Assembly: GCF_023078275.1 (NCBI RefSeq)
Contig: NC_062983.1
Coordinates: forward strand, 2,721,001-2,785,000
From: Leguminivora glycinivorella
Taxonomy: Eukaryota > Arthropoda > Insecta > Lepidoptera > Tortricidae
Direction: 5' to 3'
Length of the DNA: 64,000 nt
Shown here: positions 1 through 9,399 of the stretch, one piece after another
Layout: each line of letters begins with the position of its first letter
How positions within the stretch are numbered: the first letter of the stretch is position 1
Notes under the pieces: model-generated
What the model saw: only the letters and a program-made list of their open reading frames with translations
Database searches by the model: none
What the model was told of the DNA's origin: nothing
Made by a program: the position numbers and the translations under genes

Positions 1-611
1 TCGATTGAGTTCTCTCCTTGTCTTAACAACTGTATTTGATTTTGGATAGCGAAAGCGGATTTTTTTGTCAATAAATGAGTCTTCATATCTGTAATCATAC
101 TTTGGACTGAGCTATATGTTTCGCTTAATTTAAGTTTGGCTAATTTAGTAATGCGGTTTTTAAGAACGAAATTAATCAATTGCTGCTTAGAATCGGACTT
201 AAGCACCGAGTCGTAATATTCGATAGAATTAATAAGCTGCTCTATCACAGCCTCATCCTCCGTCATAATTGGTATCAAAGACAAAGCAATTTTCAAGTTA
301 AAGTCTTCCATTGTGGAGTTTTTATCTGAACTTGTGTATGTTTTGTTACAAAAATCCTCAATCCACTTATATAATGCTTTTATTTTATCACACTCTCCTT
401 GAATATCGACTAAACTTTGACTTTCTAAAAGACTATTTTCAATTTGGTCATGTATCTCCTTAATGACCGTAAAATATTGCTTATAAATTACAGTTGCTTC
501 ATCTAGCTTTACTTTCAATAGTTCTGATTTCCTTCTATCATAACTAAGTTTTGACAATTTTTCTTTTATATTCGATAATTCTGAGCTGATTTGAATTAAT
601 TTACTTGTCAT
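1..611 (-). CDS. Gag-like protein of an LTR retrotransposon, N-terminal part (runs off the window)
   Basis: An open frame of about 203 codons starts at an ATG at 611 and is still open at base 1, so only the N-terminal part is visible. The first 100 residues or so are lysine/glutamate rich and probably helical. Residues further on ('EDFNLKIALSLIPIM', 'FVLKNRI', 'LLTKKSA') resemble the capsid-like part of gypsy/errantivirus Gag proteins, which form the particle packaging the element RNA. That match is from memory of the family. Upstream on the same strand are a small membrane-protein ORF, a primer-binding site and an LTR, which is the 5' order of an LTR element. No zinc knuckle, protease or pol is inside the window, so whether the element is intact cannot be judged. 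Copy number and activity are unknown. Confidence 0.6.
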   Translation of the reverse strand, partial: MTSKLIQISSELSNIKEKLSKLSYDRRKSELLKVKLDEATVIYKQYFTVIKEIHDQIENSLLESQSLVDIQGECDKIKALYKWIEDFCNKTYTSSDKNSTMEDFNLKIALSLIPIMTEDEAVIEQLINSIEYYDSVLKSDSKQQLINFVLKNRITKLAKLKLSETYSSVQSMITDMKTHLLTKKSAFAIQNQIQLLRQGENSI

Positions 612-855
612 GACAAACTAAATTATGTTATTACTATGGTAGTTTTATTTACCTGCTTAATACAAAAACAAACAAAAAAAAAACGTACTCACAACTCCTT
701 ATTGTACCTGGTCATAATGTTATTTAATTATGTTAGGACGACGTACGTAAGTCTTTCTATCCACTTCGAGCTCAGCGGTGGCGGGGAACAAGGTATGAAC
801 CGATAAATCAACACTAAATGCACTTATATCACATCACTTCACGAGTAGCTGGAGA

Positions 856-1176
856 TTAGTCCTTGCTAGTACCGGCGCGAGCAGCAGAGCATCCGCGGCA
901 GTGATTATCCTCTAGTTCTCGTCGTTCGTTGCGAAAAGATCTACGCAGGTTGTATTGCACGATCCAGTTAGCAGCCCATGATTCGTGGCAACGTTTATAC
1001 AGCTTGTAGATGATATATAAACCTCCAATGAACATCAAAGTACACATCACAATCATCAAAATGCTAATGATCGACAGGTGATTCTTCATTTCAGTCGCAG
1101 TAGCGTCATTATTTCCTCTTCCGGCTGAATTTTGAGTGATAAAAACAGCATCTTTTTCCACTCTTGAGTTGCACAT
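856..1176 (-). CDS. 106-aa single-pass membrane protein ORF between LTR and gag
   Basis: The ORF starts at the ATG at 1176 and ends at 856, lying between the primer-binding site (1299-1311) and gag (from 611) of the same minus-strand element. Residues about 33-58 form one strong hydrophobic segment ('ISILMIVMCTLMFIGGLYII'), preceded by about 30 polar residues and followed by a basic, arginine-rich tail with a late C-x2-C. A short polar outer part and a basic inner part would suit a type III or tail-type single-pass protein. I do not recognise a family. It could be a leader ORF, or an exon joined by splicing to a downstream envelope-like ORF; a donor-like GTGAGT occurs on the minus strand near 685. 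The uninterrupted frame in an element-specific position is the main argument that it is real. Confidence 0.5.
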   Translation of the reverse strand: MCNSRVEKDAVFITQNSAGRGNNDATATEMKNHLSIISILMIVMCTLMFIGGLYIIYKLYKRCHESWAANWIVQYNLRRSFRNERRELEDNHCRGCSAARAGTSKD

Positions 1177-1298
1177 ATTACTTAGTTTTTATTTGCACGT
1201 TTATTCCAGTACGCGTCAAACAGGTAATAAAAGGTAGTTTATTCATTCACATAAAGTGCGCGAGTGCACTTCCGACTTCCGAACCCGACACCGCACGT

Positions 1299-1311
1299 GG
1301 CAGGGTCGCCA
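1299..1311 (-). other. Primer-binding site of the LTR element
   Basis: Read on the minus strand this is TGGCGACCCTGCC, directly next to the LTR end. It begins with TGG, the complement of a tRNA CCA end, and resembles the arginine-tRNA type sites of some insect gypsy elements; the tRNA identity is inferred. It fixes the direction of the element: LTR on the right, gag on the left. Confidence 0.6.
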
Positions 1312-1646
1312 TGTGGGGCGGGAAGTACGACGACAATTAAACACCTTGAGTATTGCGTAAAGACTGACTTTATTTCACAGTTCATACCTATTTAAGTACA
1401 TATACTTAATACACTATTCAGCACTAATATAACTCCTCACACACGAAACGCTCACGAAACGAAGCGCTAGTAGATATCTATCTCTATCGCGCTTGCGTAT
1501 TGGCGCGACAGAGCCAGCGGCGTATCGCTTTCGTTTGGCGTCGGAGAAATGCCATTCGGCTACGGGGCCAGGTCAGAGAGCTATTTAGAGGTAGTTATTT
1601 TTAATCCAACTGACGTTTCAGTTGAGTTGCATTATTACAGCCAACA
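1312..1646 (-). repeat. 5' LTR of the minus-strand retrotransposon (outer edge uncertain)
   Basis: The LTR begins on the plus strand with TGTGGGGCGG immediately after the primer-binding site, so on the minus strand it ends in ACA as LTRs do. A minus-strand AATAAA signal lies at 1369-1374. The outer end could be at about 1443 (CACACA) or about 1646 (CCAACA). The stretch 1440-1569 belongs to a short dispersed repeat found elsewhere in the window, so it may be an insertion into the LTR or a neighbour. The partner LTR is outside the window. Confidence 0.45.
1440..1569 (-). repeat. Short dispersed repeat, 'GGCCCCGTAGCCGAATGG' family
   Basis: On the minus strand this begins GGCCCCGTAGCCGAATGG and continues through a stretch with 'CGCGCCAATACGCAAG' and 'GATAGAGATAGATATC' to a repeated 'CGAAACG' end. 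Related copies lie at 2829-2960, 48729-48862 and 52002-52137. In the 52-kb copy the far end carries a degraded inverse of the start (GCATTCGGCT), which suggests a small DNA transposon (MITE). The class is inferred. Confidence 0.6.
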
Positions 1647-1649
1647 TAC

Positions 1650-2828
1650 TTTATGCGTTAGATTCATCTGTATACGTCTTCTAAGTACGAACTGTGTTGT
1701 TACCATAAGTTTTTAATACGTAACGTGTGCTTCAAATACTCGTAGGTGGTTTAAAATTATTGATGGAATGATGGAATGTCAAGTACGGAAATGGTCTATA
1801 TATTACTTGAGTGTGTTTGACTGCGATACAGCGTCTGTTATTTATATTAAGACCTGAACAGCTATTAAATGGATTGGTTCCTGGCTGGTTAAGAAGACAT
1901 TGATGACAGCCGTGGTGAGTTGGCATCCTGAGAGGTACCGTCAGTCAGATTGAATTGGAAAGTATCGCAGTCAATTCCTTTAAATATTTTAGGTATATTT
2001 CTTTAGTGAGGCTCTTTATTTTATTTATTTTTATTTCTAAGTTTATTTATAGTTGTTATATTGTTTGTTTTTCAATAAAGTATAATTCCCATGAGGCTCT
2101 CGTGTCGGCGCTTCTAACATCGGAAGTGGGTCGCAATCCGTATCATTGGCATTGGATATTTATAAATTCGCTGATCGCTCGTACTTTAAAGTCTGTGGGC
2201 GTTCTCTCGTGAATTCAAACGGCGCGTTTAACGGCCGAGCCTTTGTCGGGAATAAAACCTAAACTAGGCAATTTTATATGTAACTGATCATTAGGTAGCT
2301 AGCCCGCACAGAAATACGTAACCCCCATTTTTATTTCGATATTTTACTTGGCTACCGCAATGACCTAAAATGAGTTTTGACCTCTAATCACCTCCAACCC
2401 AAGAATAGGTATACAATTTTGCTGAATTTAGATCTGTATCAGATTGAGCAATTTTATAATATCGTCATCGATTACCGGGATAGTAATCCATAAAATAAAA
2501 GTATGAAATGCATTTGGAAATTCATAGTTTAATTTCATGAGCAATTCTATGATAGGTTTTATAGCCAAATGGTTCTTGATAAGTAGAGAGAATCCGTCAG
2601 CTTTTGATATCTACATCATAGTGTTTCTCGCGGTATTCCAACTGGTTATCTTAGGAAACCATTTACTTTGTTGGTAACTCATTCCACTAATTTGAGTAGA
2701 AACTAGTTCTCATAGAAGAACCTGAAAGCAAACTAGTCTTGCTTGAAATTAATCCAGCTATCTCAGGATGACTAACTTCACCGAAAAGTGTAAGTATCTA
2801 CCTTCTTCTTCTTCTTTCTACTAGGCCC
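1650..2828. other. Intergenic, no gene recognised
   Basis: AT-rich sequence with short frames only (for example 1955-2212), none with a recognisable domain. A CAATAAAG signal lies near 2072, but no coding sequence leads to it. Nothing else can be supported here. Confidence 0.5.
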
Positions 2829-2960
2829 AGGTGCTGTAGCCGAATGGTATTTCTACTACGCGAAACGAAAACGAAACGCCGCGAAAGGTAGTCTGACTCG
2901 TCGCGCCAATATGCAAGAGCGATAGAGATAGATATCTACGAGCGTTTCGTTTCGTGAGCT
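2829..2960 (+). repeat. 'GGCCCCGTAGCCGAATGG' family repeat, diverged copy
   Basis: Shares the GTAGCCGAATGG start, the 'CGCGCCAATATGCAAGAGCG' core, the 'ATAGAGATAGATATC' run and the CGTTTCGTTTCGTG end with the copy at 1440-1569, in the opposite orientation. Confidence 0.6.
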
Positions 2961-3105
2961 GTTCTTATTTAATTGGAGACGACCTTCCTTTTCTTCAATT
3001 TTCATCTATGTAGTACAGTCTTGTGCTACGTCTTTATTTGTCTAGTCTGTAGCCAAGAGTAAACCCATTTGTAATAAAAAATGGCTTCTTTTTCGTCTTC
3101 TACGG

Positions 3106-3260
3106 CAATGAGGAGGCACAATCAAAGTTTATGACAGATTACGCCACCCTATTTAGTCCATGAGAGCGAGAAGATGATATGTTTTTCTCTCTCACACATA
3201 TGAATGACAGTGACATGCCTAGACACTGGCGGGATAAAATGTCAGTGTGCCTCCTCATTG
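3106..3260. mobile_element. MITE, 155 bp with 15-bp perfect terminal inverted repeats
   Basis: CAATGAGGAGGCACA at 3106-3120 is exactly inverted as TGTGCCTCCTCATTG at 3246-3260. The inside has no coding capacity. No clear target duplication is visible, so the superfamily is open. Confidence 0.65.
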
Positions 3261-3289
3261 ACAGAATTCTTAGGATAAGTTTAAAAATA

Positions 3290-3372
3290 CTCATCACGAG
3301 CCGAGACTCAAACCCGCACTACTCTCCAGAGTGAAAAGCTCTTCTTTCCCTCAGGCAGTCCCAAAGCGCTTC
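3290..3372 (-). repeat. Decayed tRNA-derived SINE head
   Basis: Read on the minus strand, the stretch has a tRNA-like layout with a B-box-like GGTTTGAGTCTC near its 3' part. The A box is weak. It does not fold well as a functional tRNA and is best read as an old SINE fragment. Confidence 0.35.
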
Positions 3373-3544
3373 AATAATCAGACAACATGATTTAAAATTC
3401 CAATTCAACCTTAAAAGGACTCGTACATTCTTTCCGCAGCAATACATTAACGATTCCATCTAACATCCCGCAAACGTCTGGCGTCCGGACAAAGCCGGGG
3501 ATCCCCGGGGCCCCGGGATCCCGGGATTCCGCGGGATTTGCGCA

Positions 3545-4010
3545 ACTTGAAACGTTTAGCCGCGCTACTAATCTAGCTAGAACAATGGCTGTGAATTTGT
3601 TTATTTTAGGGGATATTTTAGTGTCGTGTTCAAAGAATATTTATTATAGAGAACTGGGACCAGAAGCGCAATAAGTACTTATTTAACTAAGGTTAAGGTA
3701 ATAGCGGTACAAAGGCTATATAAGTTATTCCTGAGAGGTGTATGGTCTAGTTGAAAAAAAAAATCTTTATATTAATGATCTCGAAAATAACAGAAAAAAT
3801 CACATACTTAGGTATCTCATAAACGCATTTCTTTAAAAGTTAAATCGAAATTTGACTGCCGTTGATTTTACAATGATGTTTCATTTAACCAAATACATCT
3901 ACTAAGATAAGATTCCGTTTTGGAAGAATCGCCAAGGACTGCTCAAAACCGGGAGGAATGGAAAAAGTCGGGGGAGGTCTTTACAGCAGTAGTCTTTACT
4001 ACTGCTGGGC
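3545..4010. other. Intergenic, no gene recognised
   Basis: AT-rich filler between a self-complementary GC patch and the tail of the LINE. No supported feature. Confidence 0.5.
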
Positions 4011-4567
4011 AAAGTGGGTAGATAGATAGATAGATAGATAGAATACTCTTTATTGGCACACCTCAGCAAGAGATACAGAAAAAAGATACAGCGGAGACAA
4101 AGCAAATGATTATAAATAGAGGCAGACAACAGGCGGTCTTATCGCTAAAGAGCGATCTCTACCAGACAACCTTTGGGTAGCGGAAATAAAAAAAACATAA
4201 TCAGAAAGAGTAGGTGCTTCGAAATGAAAAATCATACTTATTCTAATTTCCAACACACAAATTGAATAAACATACACATATAAGAGAATATAAATAGACT
4301 TACATAAACATACTTAAATAGTAATATACAGCAAGACAGATATATAGTAACAAACCAACAATATTTAATTTATTTATTCAAATACGTAAGTTTACAGTAC
4401 TTAACCAAAACACTTACATATTAAATTAAAAGTACTTAATTACATTAAATTTCATGCATGTCAAAATTAAAACTTATTTCTAAACATTATTTTTATCATA
4501 TTATAAATAATTCATGCATATCAAAAAATTATACAAATAAAAAAAAACAATAATTAATGTGATTGCT
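4011..4567 (-). other. 3' UTR and (TCTA)n tail of the LINE
   Basis: On the minus strand the sequence after ORF2 runs to 'GAGGTGTGCCAATAAAGAG' and ends in a (TCTA)n tract (plus-strand GATA repeats at 4019-4042). The same ending, on the plus strand, occurs at 34735-34785, which supports it as the genuine 3' end of a LINE family ending in a microsatellite. The middle (4360-4560) is AT-rich and may hold another small insertion. Confidence 0.55.
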
Positions 4568-7471
4568 CTAAAAACAACTGCCAAGACACAGCCTAACACG
4601 CTTCAGGAATACGCCCAAACTATCATGGAATACATCTGTATCAGCATCCTGTGCGTACAAATTATTTAGCAGCTGAGCTGCTCTGCGCGTCGGAGCATTA
4701 TCTCCCCGTCTTGTGCGCGCAACGATCCGCGCAAAAGGGTGCGGGCGTCGCCGCGGCTCTACCGTGGCGCCGCCTCCGCGTCTCGGAACGGGGACATGTA
4801 GTCCAATCTGCGTTAGCACCGATGGATTGTCTACTCTGTTATTTAGAAGGTGGTAATAATGCACTATAAGCAACAGCTTCCTTCTCAATTCCAGAGTGTC
4901 CAAGTCCACCATAGCCGAAACAAATAGTGACGGATACATGTAGGGATAGTAACCATATTTCTTTTTGTATATGAACCGTGCAAATTTACGCTGTATTTTC
5001 TCGATATTTAGGTTATACTTTGCTTCGCTGGGATCCCAGACCATTGCTCCAAATTCCAGTCGACTGCGCACGTATGCATTGTAGAGCCGTATAGCGACGT
5101 TAGGATTAGGAAACTGGTATGCCATCCTCATGATAAACCCGAGTATTTTGCTCGATTTCAAACATATGGTGGTGATATGTTGCCGGAAGTTAAGTTCCCT
5201 GTCAAGCATTAATCCAAGGTCTCTAATCTCTGTGACGCGCTCCAACGGGATACCATGCAGAGTATACAGTGTGTTTAGCGGCTTCCGAATTCTGTTAAAA
5301 GTGATAGGTTTACATTTAGAGACATTAAATTGTAATTTATTCTCTTTACTCCATTTAGCCACCGCATCTATATCATGCTGCAGCGCCTCACAGTCACTTA
5401 CTTCGCCAACGCCTAGGAAAAGCTTGAGGTCGTCAGCAAACAATAAGCACTTTGCAGTGCTTACAGCTCCCGGCAAGTCATTTATCATTATCATGAATTG
5501 TGTCGGACCTAAGGTACTTCCTTGGCTTACCCCAGATCGTGTAAAATATGGGTTAGACTCGCACCCATCAACCTTGACCACCTGACACCGATCCTTTAAG
5601 TAGCTTGCGAAGAATTTGAGAAGCTTAGATGAGAAACCCATAAAAGCGCACTTTTGCAAGAGGATGTCATTATCAACAAGGTCAAACGCCTTCTTAAAAT
5701 CAAAATAGGCGGCGTCGACCTGGCGACCCGCGTCCATTTCTGCAGCGGCATAGTCCACGAACACTGTGTGGTTGGTCGAAGTCGAGCGCCCCCTCCGGAA
5801 CCCGTGCTGGCCGTCAGCAAGCTGGGTGGAAATCTGATGGCTAATTCGACAGTCTATCATTGCTTCGAAAAGCTTGCCAAAGACAGAGAGGACAGCTATG
5901 GGTCTATACGTCTCTACTTCAGTACTTGAACCACTCTTAGGTACAGGAGTGACTCTGGTTTTTTTCCACACGTCCGGATATACTGCGCATTTCAACGCAA
6001 GATTATAAATATGCAAGAGCGGTTTGTCTAGAGCGGATATGCAGTCCTTTGCAAGATATGGAGGAATGCCATCAAGCCCTGCAGAACTCCGTGATTTAAG
6101 TCGCTTAGCAGCTTTTCGCAACTCTAGGGCGTCCACAGTGTCTACAGTGACTCGTGTCGCTTGCGCCTCTGCTTTACTCCCTATCTGCATCGCCTCAGCC
6201 TCATCGAGTCGCGGTTCATCCTTGTGGAATACCGAACTAAAGTAGTCAGCAAAAGCATCTGCAGCTCTTTGTCCCGACACCGTTTCACCCTTATAGGTAA
6301 ATTCGGTCACCTGACTTCTGCTCCTTTGCTTACTCTTTACATAATTCCAGAACCTCGTTGGATCTTCAGTAATATCCTTCTCAAGGCTGAGGAGGTATTG
6401 TTGGTAAGCATTGTCGATGAGGAATTTAACACGGCCTCTATAGTAGCGGTATAATTCTCGATTGAAATCGAGACCCAACTCTTTAAATTTACGAAAATGA
6501 TAAAATTTGCTTTGTATATTGCGGATTATTTCCGGTGTGTACCATGATGGATATACATAGCGCTTGGGGACCGGCTGCTTCTTCAATGGTACGCAGTTAC
6601 CAATACATTCATTTAGTCTCGCGTAAAACCTTTCAGCAGCTACATCCACACATTGCGCACTCAGAACCTCAGTCCAATCTGTATTTGCAATGCTAGAATA
6701 TAATGTACCAAAATCAGCCCTACGAAAATTCCATGCTGGATTCCCGCTAGCATTTCCCAGTGCGGAATGGGGTGGTAGTTGTTCAAACTTGCCCCGGCGC
6801 AGCGCTAATGTTGCCTCGAGTGGTGGATGATACGCGTCTGGAGGCACCAGTGCATCTACTTCCCCCGTAACACTCACATTCTGCGGCTCAACCCCGCTCA
6901 GTACCAGATCCAAGACTCCATCATGCTCGTTTGTTACGCTATTATGCTGATACAGATTTCCAAATTCTAAAAAGGACTGAAACTGTGTCTTGACCGTTGC
7001 ACTACACGAGTTTAAATTAAAGTCACCTACTATTACTATATCTAAATCCGAATATTTGCACATTATATTTTCCAGGCAATTTAAAACCTGCAAGTATTGG
7101 TCATCTCTATAATTAGGCGGTAAATAAACCACAGAACAAATGAATTTTAGATTTTTCCATTCTATTATGGCTGTTAACAATTCCATCTCGTCTGTTTGTC
7201 CATCAACATTAGGGACTAAGCGAACAGAGTAACAATTCCGCACAGCAAGCAAAACCCCTCCCCATCCGATGTCGCCAGCGCGATCGCGCCTTAGTACGAC
7301 ATATTCAGTGGGAAACAGTTCCGCGTCGCTTACGGAGCTAGTCAGAAACGTCTCAGTTAAAGCAATAACTTCAGATGGGCATGCCAATACATTTTTAAAA
7401 AAAGTACTAGTTTTAGACCGTAAGCCTCGAACATTCTGATAGAAAACGGATACACTTTTAAATTTAACACG
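4568..7471 (-). CDS. LINE ORF2: apurinic-type endonuclease and reverse transcriptase
   Basis: A frame of about 967 codons without internal stop. It contains an exonuclease/phosphatase-fold endonuclease in the first 240 residues or so ('YQNVRGLRSKT', 'ALTETFL', 'VGDFNL', then 'AYHPPLEA' where SDH is usual) and a reverse transcriptase in the middle ('YRPIAVLSVFGKLFE', 'QHGFRRGRST', 'DFKKAFDLVD', 'GVSQGSTLGP', catalytic 'FADDLKLF'). A C-terminal region follows with 'EKIQRKFARFIY'. The protein nicks the target and copies the element RNA by target-primed reverse transcription. Motifs fit the CR1/Jockey group. The endonuclease start lies upstream of the first convenient start at 7387 and no ATG is found there; the frame continues up into ORF1, so I end the entry just past the ORF1 stop. 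Confidence 0.85.
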   Translation of the reverse strand, partial: RVKFKSVSVFYQNVRGLRSKTSTFFKNVLACPSEVIALTETFLTSSVSDAELFPTEYVVLRRDRAGDIGWGGVLLAVRNCYSVRLVPNVDGQTDEMELLTAIIEWKNLKFICSVVYLPPNYRDDQYLQVLNCLENIMCKYSDLDIVIVGDFNLNSCSATVKTQFQSFLEFGNLYQHNSVTNEHDGVLDLVLSGVEPQNVSVTGEVDALVPPDAYHPPLEATLALRRGKFEQLPPHSALGNASGNPAWNFRRADFGTLYSSIANTDWTEVLSAQCVDVAAERFYARLNECIGNCVPLKKQPVPKRYVYPSWYTPEIIRNIQSKFYHFRKFKELGLDFNRELYRYYRGRVKFLIDNAYQQYLLSLEKDITEDPTRFWNYVKSKQRSRSQVTEFTYKGETVSGQRAADAFADYFSSVFHKDEPRLDEAEAMQIGSKAEAQATRVTVDTVDALELRKAAKRLKSRSSAGLDGIPPYLAKDCISALDKPLLHIYNLALKCAVYPDVWKKTRVTPVPKSGSSTEVETYRPIAVLSVFGKLFEAMIDCRISHQISTQLADGQHGFRRGRSTSTNHTVFVDYAAAEMDAGRQVDAAYFDFKKAFDLVDNDILLQKCAFMGFSSKLLKFFASYLKDRCQVVKVDGCESNPYFTRSGVSQGSTLGPTQFMIMINDLPGAVSTAKCLLFADDLKLFLGVGEVSDCEALQHDIDAVAKWSKENKLQFNVSKCKPITFNRIRKPLNTLYTLHGIPLERVTEIRDLGLMLDRELNFRQHITTICLKSSKILGFIMRMAYQFPNPNVAIRLYNAYVRSRLEFGAMVWDPSEAKYNLNIEKIQRKFARFIYKKKYGYYPYMYPSLFVSAMVDLDTLELRRKLLLIVHYYHLLNNRVDNPSVLTQIGLHVPVPRRGGGATVEPRRRPHPFARIVARTRRGDNAPTRRAAQLLNNLYAQDADTDVFHDSLGVFLKRVRLCLGSCF

Positions 7472-7472
7472 T

Positions 7473-8546
7473 TTAATCAGCTTTGTCGATGTTTCGAAAT
7501 TTCCGAAAATTATTTCGCCATGGTTTAATACATATATCTCTAGCCCAGTTATCAGAGTCCATGACTTTCTCTTCTAGGGTCGCTGGGATCCCTATCTTGA
7601 AAGAGGCATATTTGCCTCGTGCTTTTAGTTCTTCAACAGTGCAGTCATTACTCCCGCAAATGTTGGTCAAGTGCGTATGCACCTGCTCCTGAGTAGTGCC
7701 CAGTTTAACATAGTACAGGTGTAGGTATGTCCACCGTTCTGCTGCCTCTAGAGAGCATGTGGTTCCTGGAACGGCTGTTCCACGCCGGATACTAGGAAGC
7801 GATGTGTCTAGAGGACTCTTGCTCATCGCGTGAGACTTGTTTACCTGCCTTTCTAGTACTTGTGCTGCTTCTTTAACCTGCTCGGCTGACTCAAGAAGTT
7901 CGCCTGCCTCTCGGGCGGGACGCCGTTGACTCGCAGTTTGTTGCTTTCCCGACGGTTTTTCTGGCGCACCTTTGGGGACCCGGGCAGCATCAGCGTATTT
8001 CCTTCTATCTCCTTGCTTTGAGGTGTTAGACTGAGTTATACTAGGAGCCTGTGTCTTACCGCTAGTAATATCTACCGTAGTGGCCGTTTTGGGAACTTTT
8101 GTCTTAGGCCATGCTGGAGAAAGTGAAACTGCAGTAGCTTTGGAATCTACTGGAACACTACTACTGGTAGCAAGGGCAGTCTTCATTGCAGAGGTGCAAG
8201 ACTCGGTATCGAGTGTCTCGCCAGTCGAATGGGAGGTGGCAGGCTGTCGGAATGAGGAGTTTGCATCTTGCATGCACTTGCAGTTTAGCCTTCCCTCCAA
8301 CACTGTTACTTTCTCCTGCAGTGCTCCAACAATGTTTCTTATTTCTTTAATAACAGCTTGGTTTCTCTCATCAAGGGAGCGGCAAATGAGGGCCGTCAGT
8401 GAATAATTTACATTATTTTGGAGTTCTTCGCAGATAATAGAGCGAACTTCTTCCAATGTGACAGGAGTGTTGCTGGTTTCAGGCGATTGATTATACTTCG
8501 CACCAGCTCGCCTGTAGGTGACATTTTCACTGTCGTATATATACAT
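7473..8546 (-). CDS. LINE ORF1: RNA-binding/particle protein
   Basis: About 357 residues starting at the ATG at 8546; an in-frame TGA lies just upstream at 8556-8558. The N-terminal 100 residues include a probable coiled coil ('EEVRSIICEELQ' to 'LQEKVTVLEGRL'). A serine/threonine/lysine-rich middle follows (about 110-235), then a folded C-terminal domain ('WTYLHLYYVKLGTTQEQV' to 'ARDICIKPW') like the C-terminal module of CR1-type ORF1 proteins. No CCHC knuckles are seen. ORF1 proteins of this kind bind element RNA and multimerise. It ends at TAA (7473-7475), abutting ORF2 in a different frame. Confidence 0.75.
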   Translation of the reverse strand: MYIYDSENVTYRRAGAKYNQSPETSNTPVTLEEVRSIICEELQNNVNYSLTALICRSLDERNQAVIKEIRNIVGALQEKVTVLEGRLNCKCMQDANSSFRQPATSHSTGETLDTESCTSAMKTALATSSSVPVDSKATAVSLSPAWPKTKVPKTATTVDITSGKTQAPSITQSNTSKQGDRRKYADAARVPKGAPEKPSGKQQTASQRRPAREAGELLESAEQVKEAAQVLERQVNKSHAMSKSPLDTSLPSIRRGTAVPGTTCSLEAAERWTYLHLYYVKLGTTQEQVHTHLTNICGSNDCTVEELKARGKYASFKIGIPATLEEKVMDSDNWARDICIKPWRNNFRKFRNIDKAD

Positions 8547-8592
8547 ATACAGCAATCATACCAACCACAGAGTAAAAATAGCAATACGATCA

Positions 8593-8874
8593 CTAAGGGA
8601 GAGATAAATAATGTTCTTTAAGCATTTTTTTAAAAACAGAAATAGATTGAGCCCGTCTAATGCCCGGAGGTAGAGAGTTCCAGAGTCGAACAGCTTTGAA
8701 AGTAAAAGAGGAGTTGTAAAATTTTGAAGAAGAAGATGGGACAGACAAAAGTAGACTGCGGGACAACCTTACAGAATTAAGGTAACTAAAACGCGCCTTG
8801 AGATACTGGGGAGTTGTAGGAAGAAATAAAATGCAATACAAGAGGGACAAGATATGAAGGTAGCTGTTGCACAT
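8593..8874 (-). pseudogene. C-terminal end of a second LINE ORF2
   Basis: The frame ends with 'TFKAVRLWNSLPPGIRRA' and 'FKKMLKEHYLSLP', the typical last residues of CR1/L2/Jockey-type ORF2 proteins (WNSLP motif). No reverse transcriptase precedes it, so this is a 5'-truncated copy. It sits just upstream of the intact LINE on the same strand; the younger LINE may have landed next to its 3' end. Confidence 0.6.
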
Positions 8875-8999
8875 TGTAATTTTTCCTCAGTCACCCGTTG
8901 ACTACGGATGCTGTAAAGTGTTCGAAACGTCAGAATGAATTGTAAATTCATTATACGCGATATAATCCGTTTCCATGCTTTTATTTCATGAGTAACTAT
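8858..8999 (+). repeat. 3' tail of a Penelope-like element (fragment)
   Basis: The stretch from 'GTAATTTTTCCTCAGTCACC' through 'GTTCGAAACGTC' to 'TTATTTCATGAGTAACTATC' is closely matched by the regions after the two Penelope endonuclease ORFs (18661-18802 and 58141-58282). It is therefore an orphan tail of the same family. Confidence 0.7.
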
Positions 9000-9092
9000 C
9001 TTTTTAAAGTACTATACATAAGTGAATTTTGAAAAATAATCATTTGAAATTCAGCTAGTTTAATTTCCTATAATTCATCTCAGTTAAGCCAC

Positions 9093-9318
9093 ATCTCGGC
9101 CACTGGCGATCAAATATATGAAAGAGGCGCGTTCCTAGCACACAGTCTAAGCTCGTGTACGTGAACGCGTACTATGCTTGTATGAGTGAGATATGACAGA
9201 TCGACTGGTCGCGTTTTTGAGGTGAGGCGCGTGAGGTAACCGAGAGGGGGTGGGTGGCACTTTCAGCGGGGAGCGGGAGTGGCCATACTGTACGATAGTA
9301 CTCTTTATTATACTGTGG
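9093..9318 (+). repeat. Dispersed repeat, copy 1 (pair with 35989-36223)
   Basis: About 225 bp running from 'GGCGATCAAATATATGAAAG' to 'CTTTATTATACTGTG', nearly identical to a second copy at 35989-36223 in the same orientation. Non-coding; class unknown. Confidence 0.7.
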
Positions 9319-9399
9319 TTAAGCTTCCATTTCAGGATTTAAAAGCTGAAATCACTCGCTTGTTTCAGTGTAGCTGTGTGCGTGAGAGAAATCGAAAAA

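Noticed and set aside
4651..8406. Plus-strand frames of 67-151 aa across the LINE
   Set aside because: They are shadows of the minus-strand ORF1 and ORF2.
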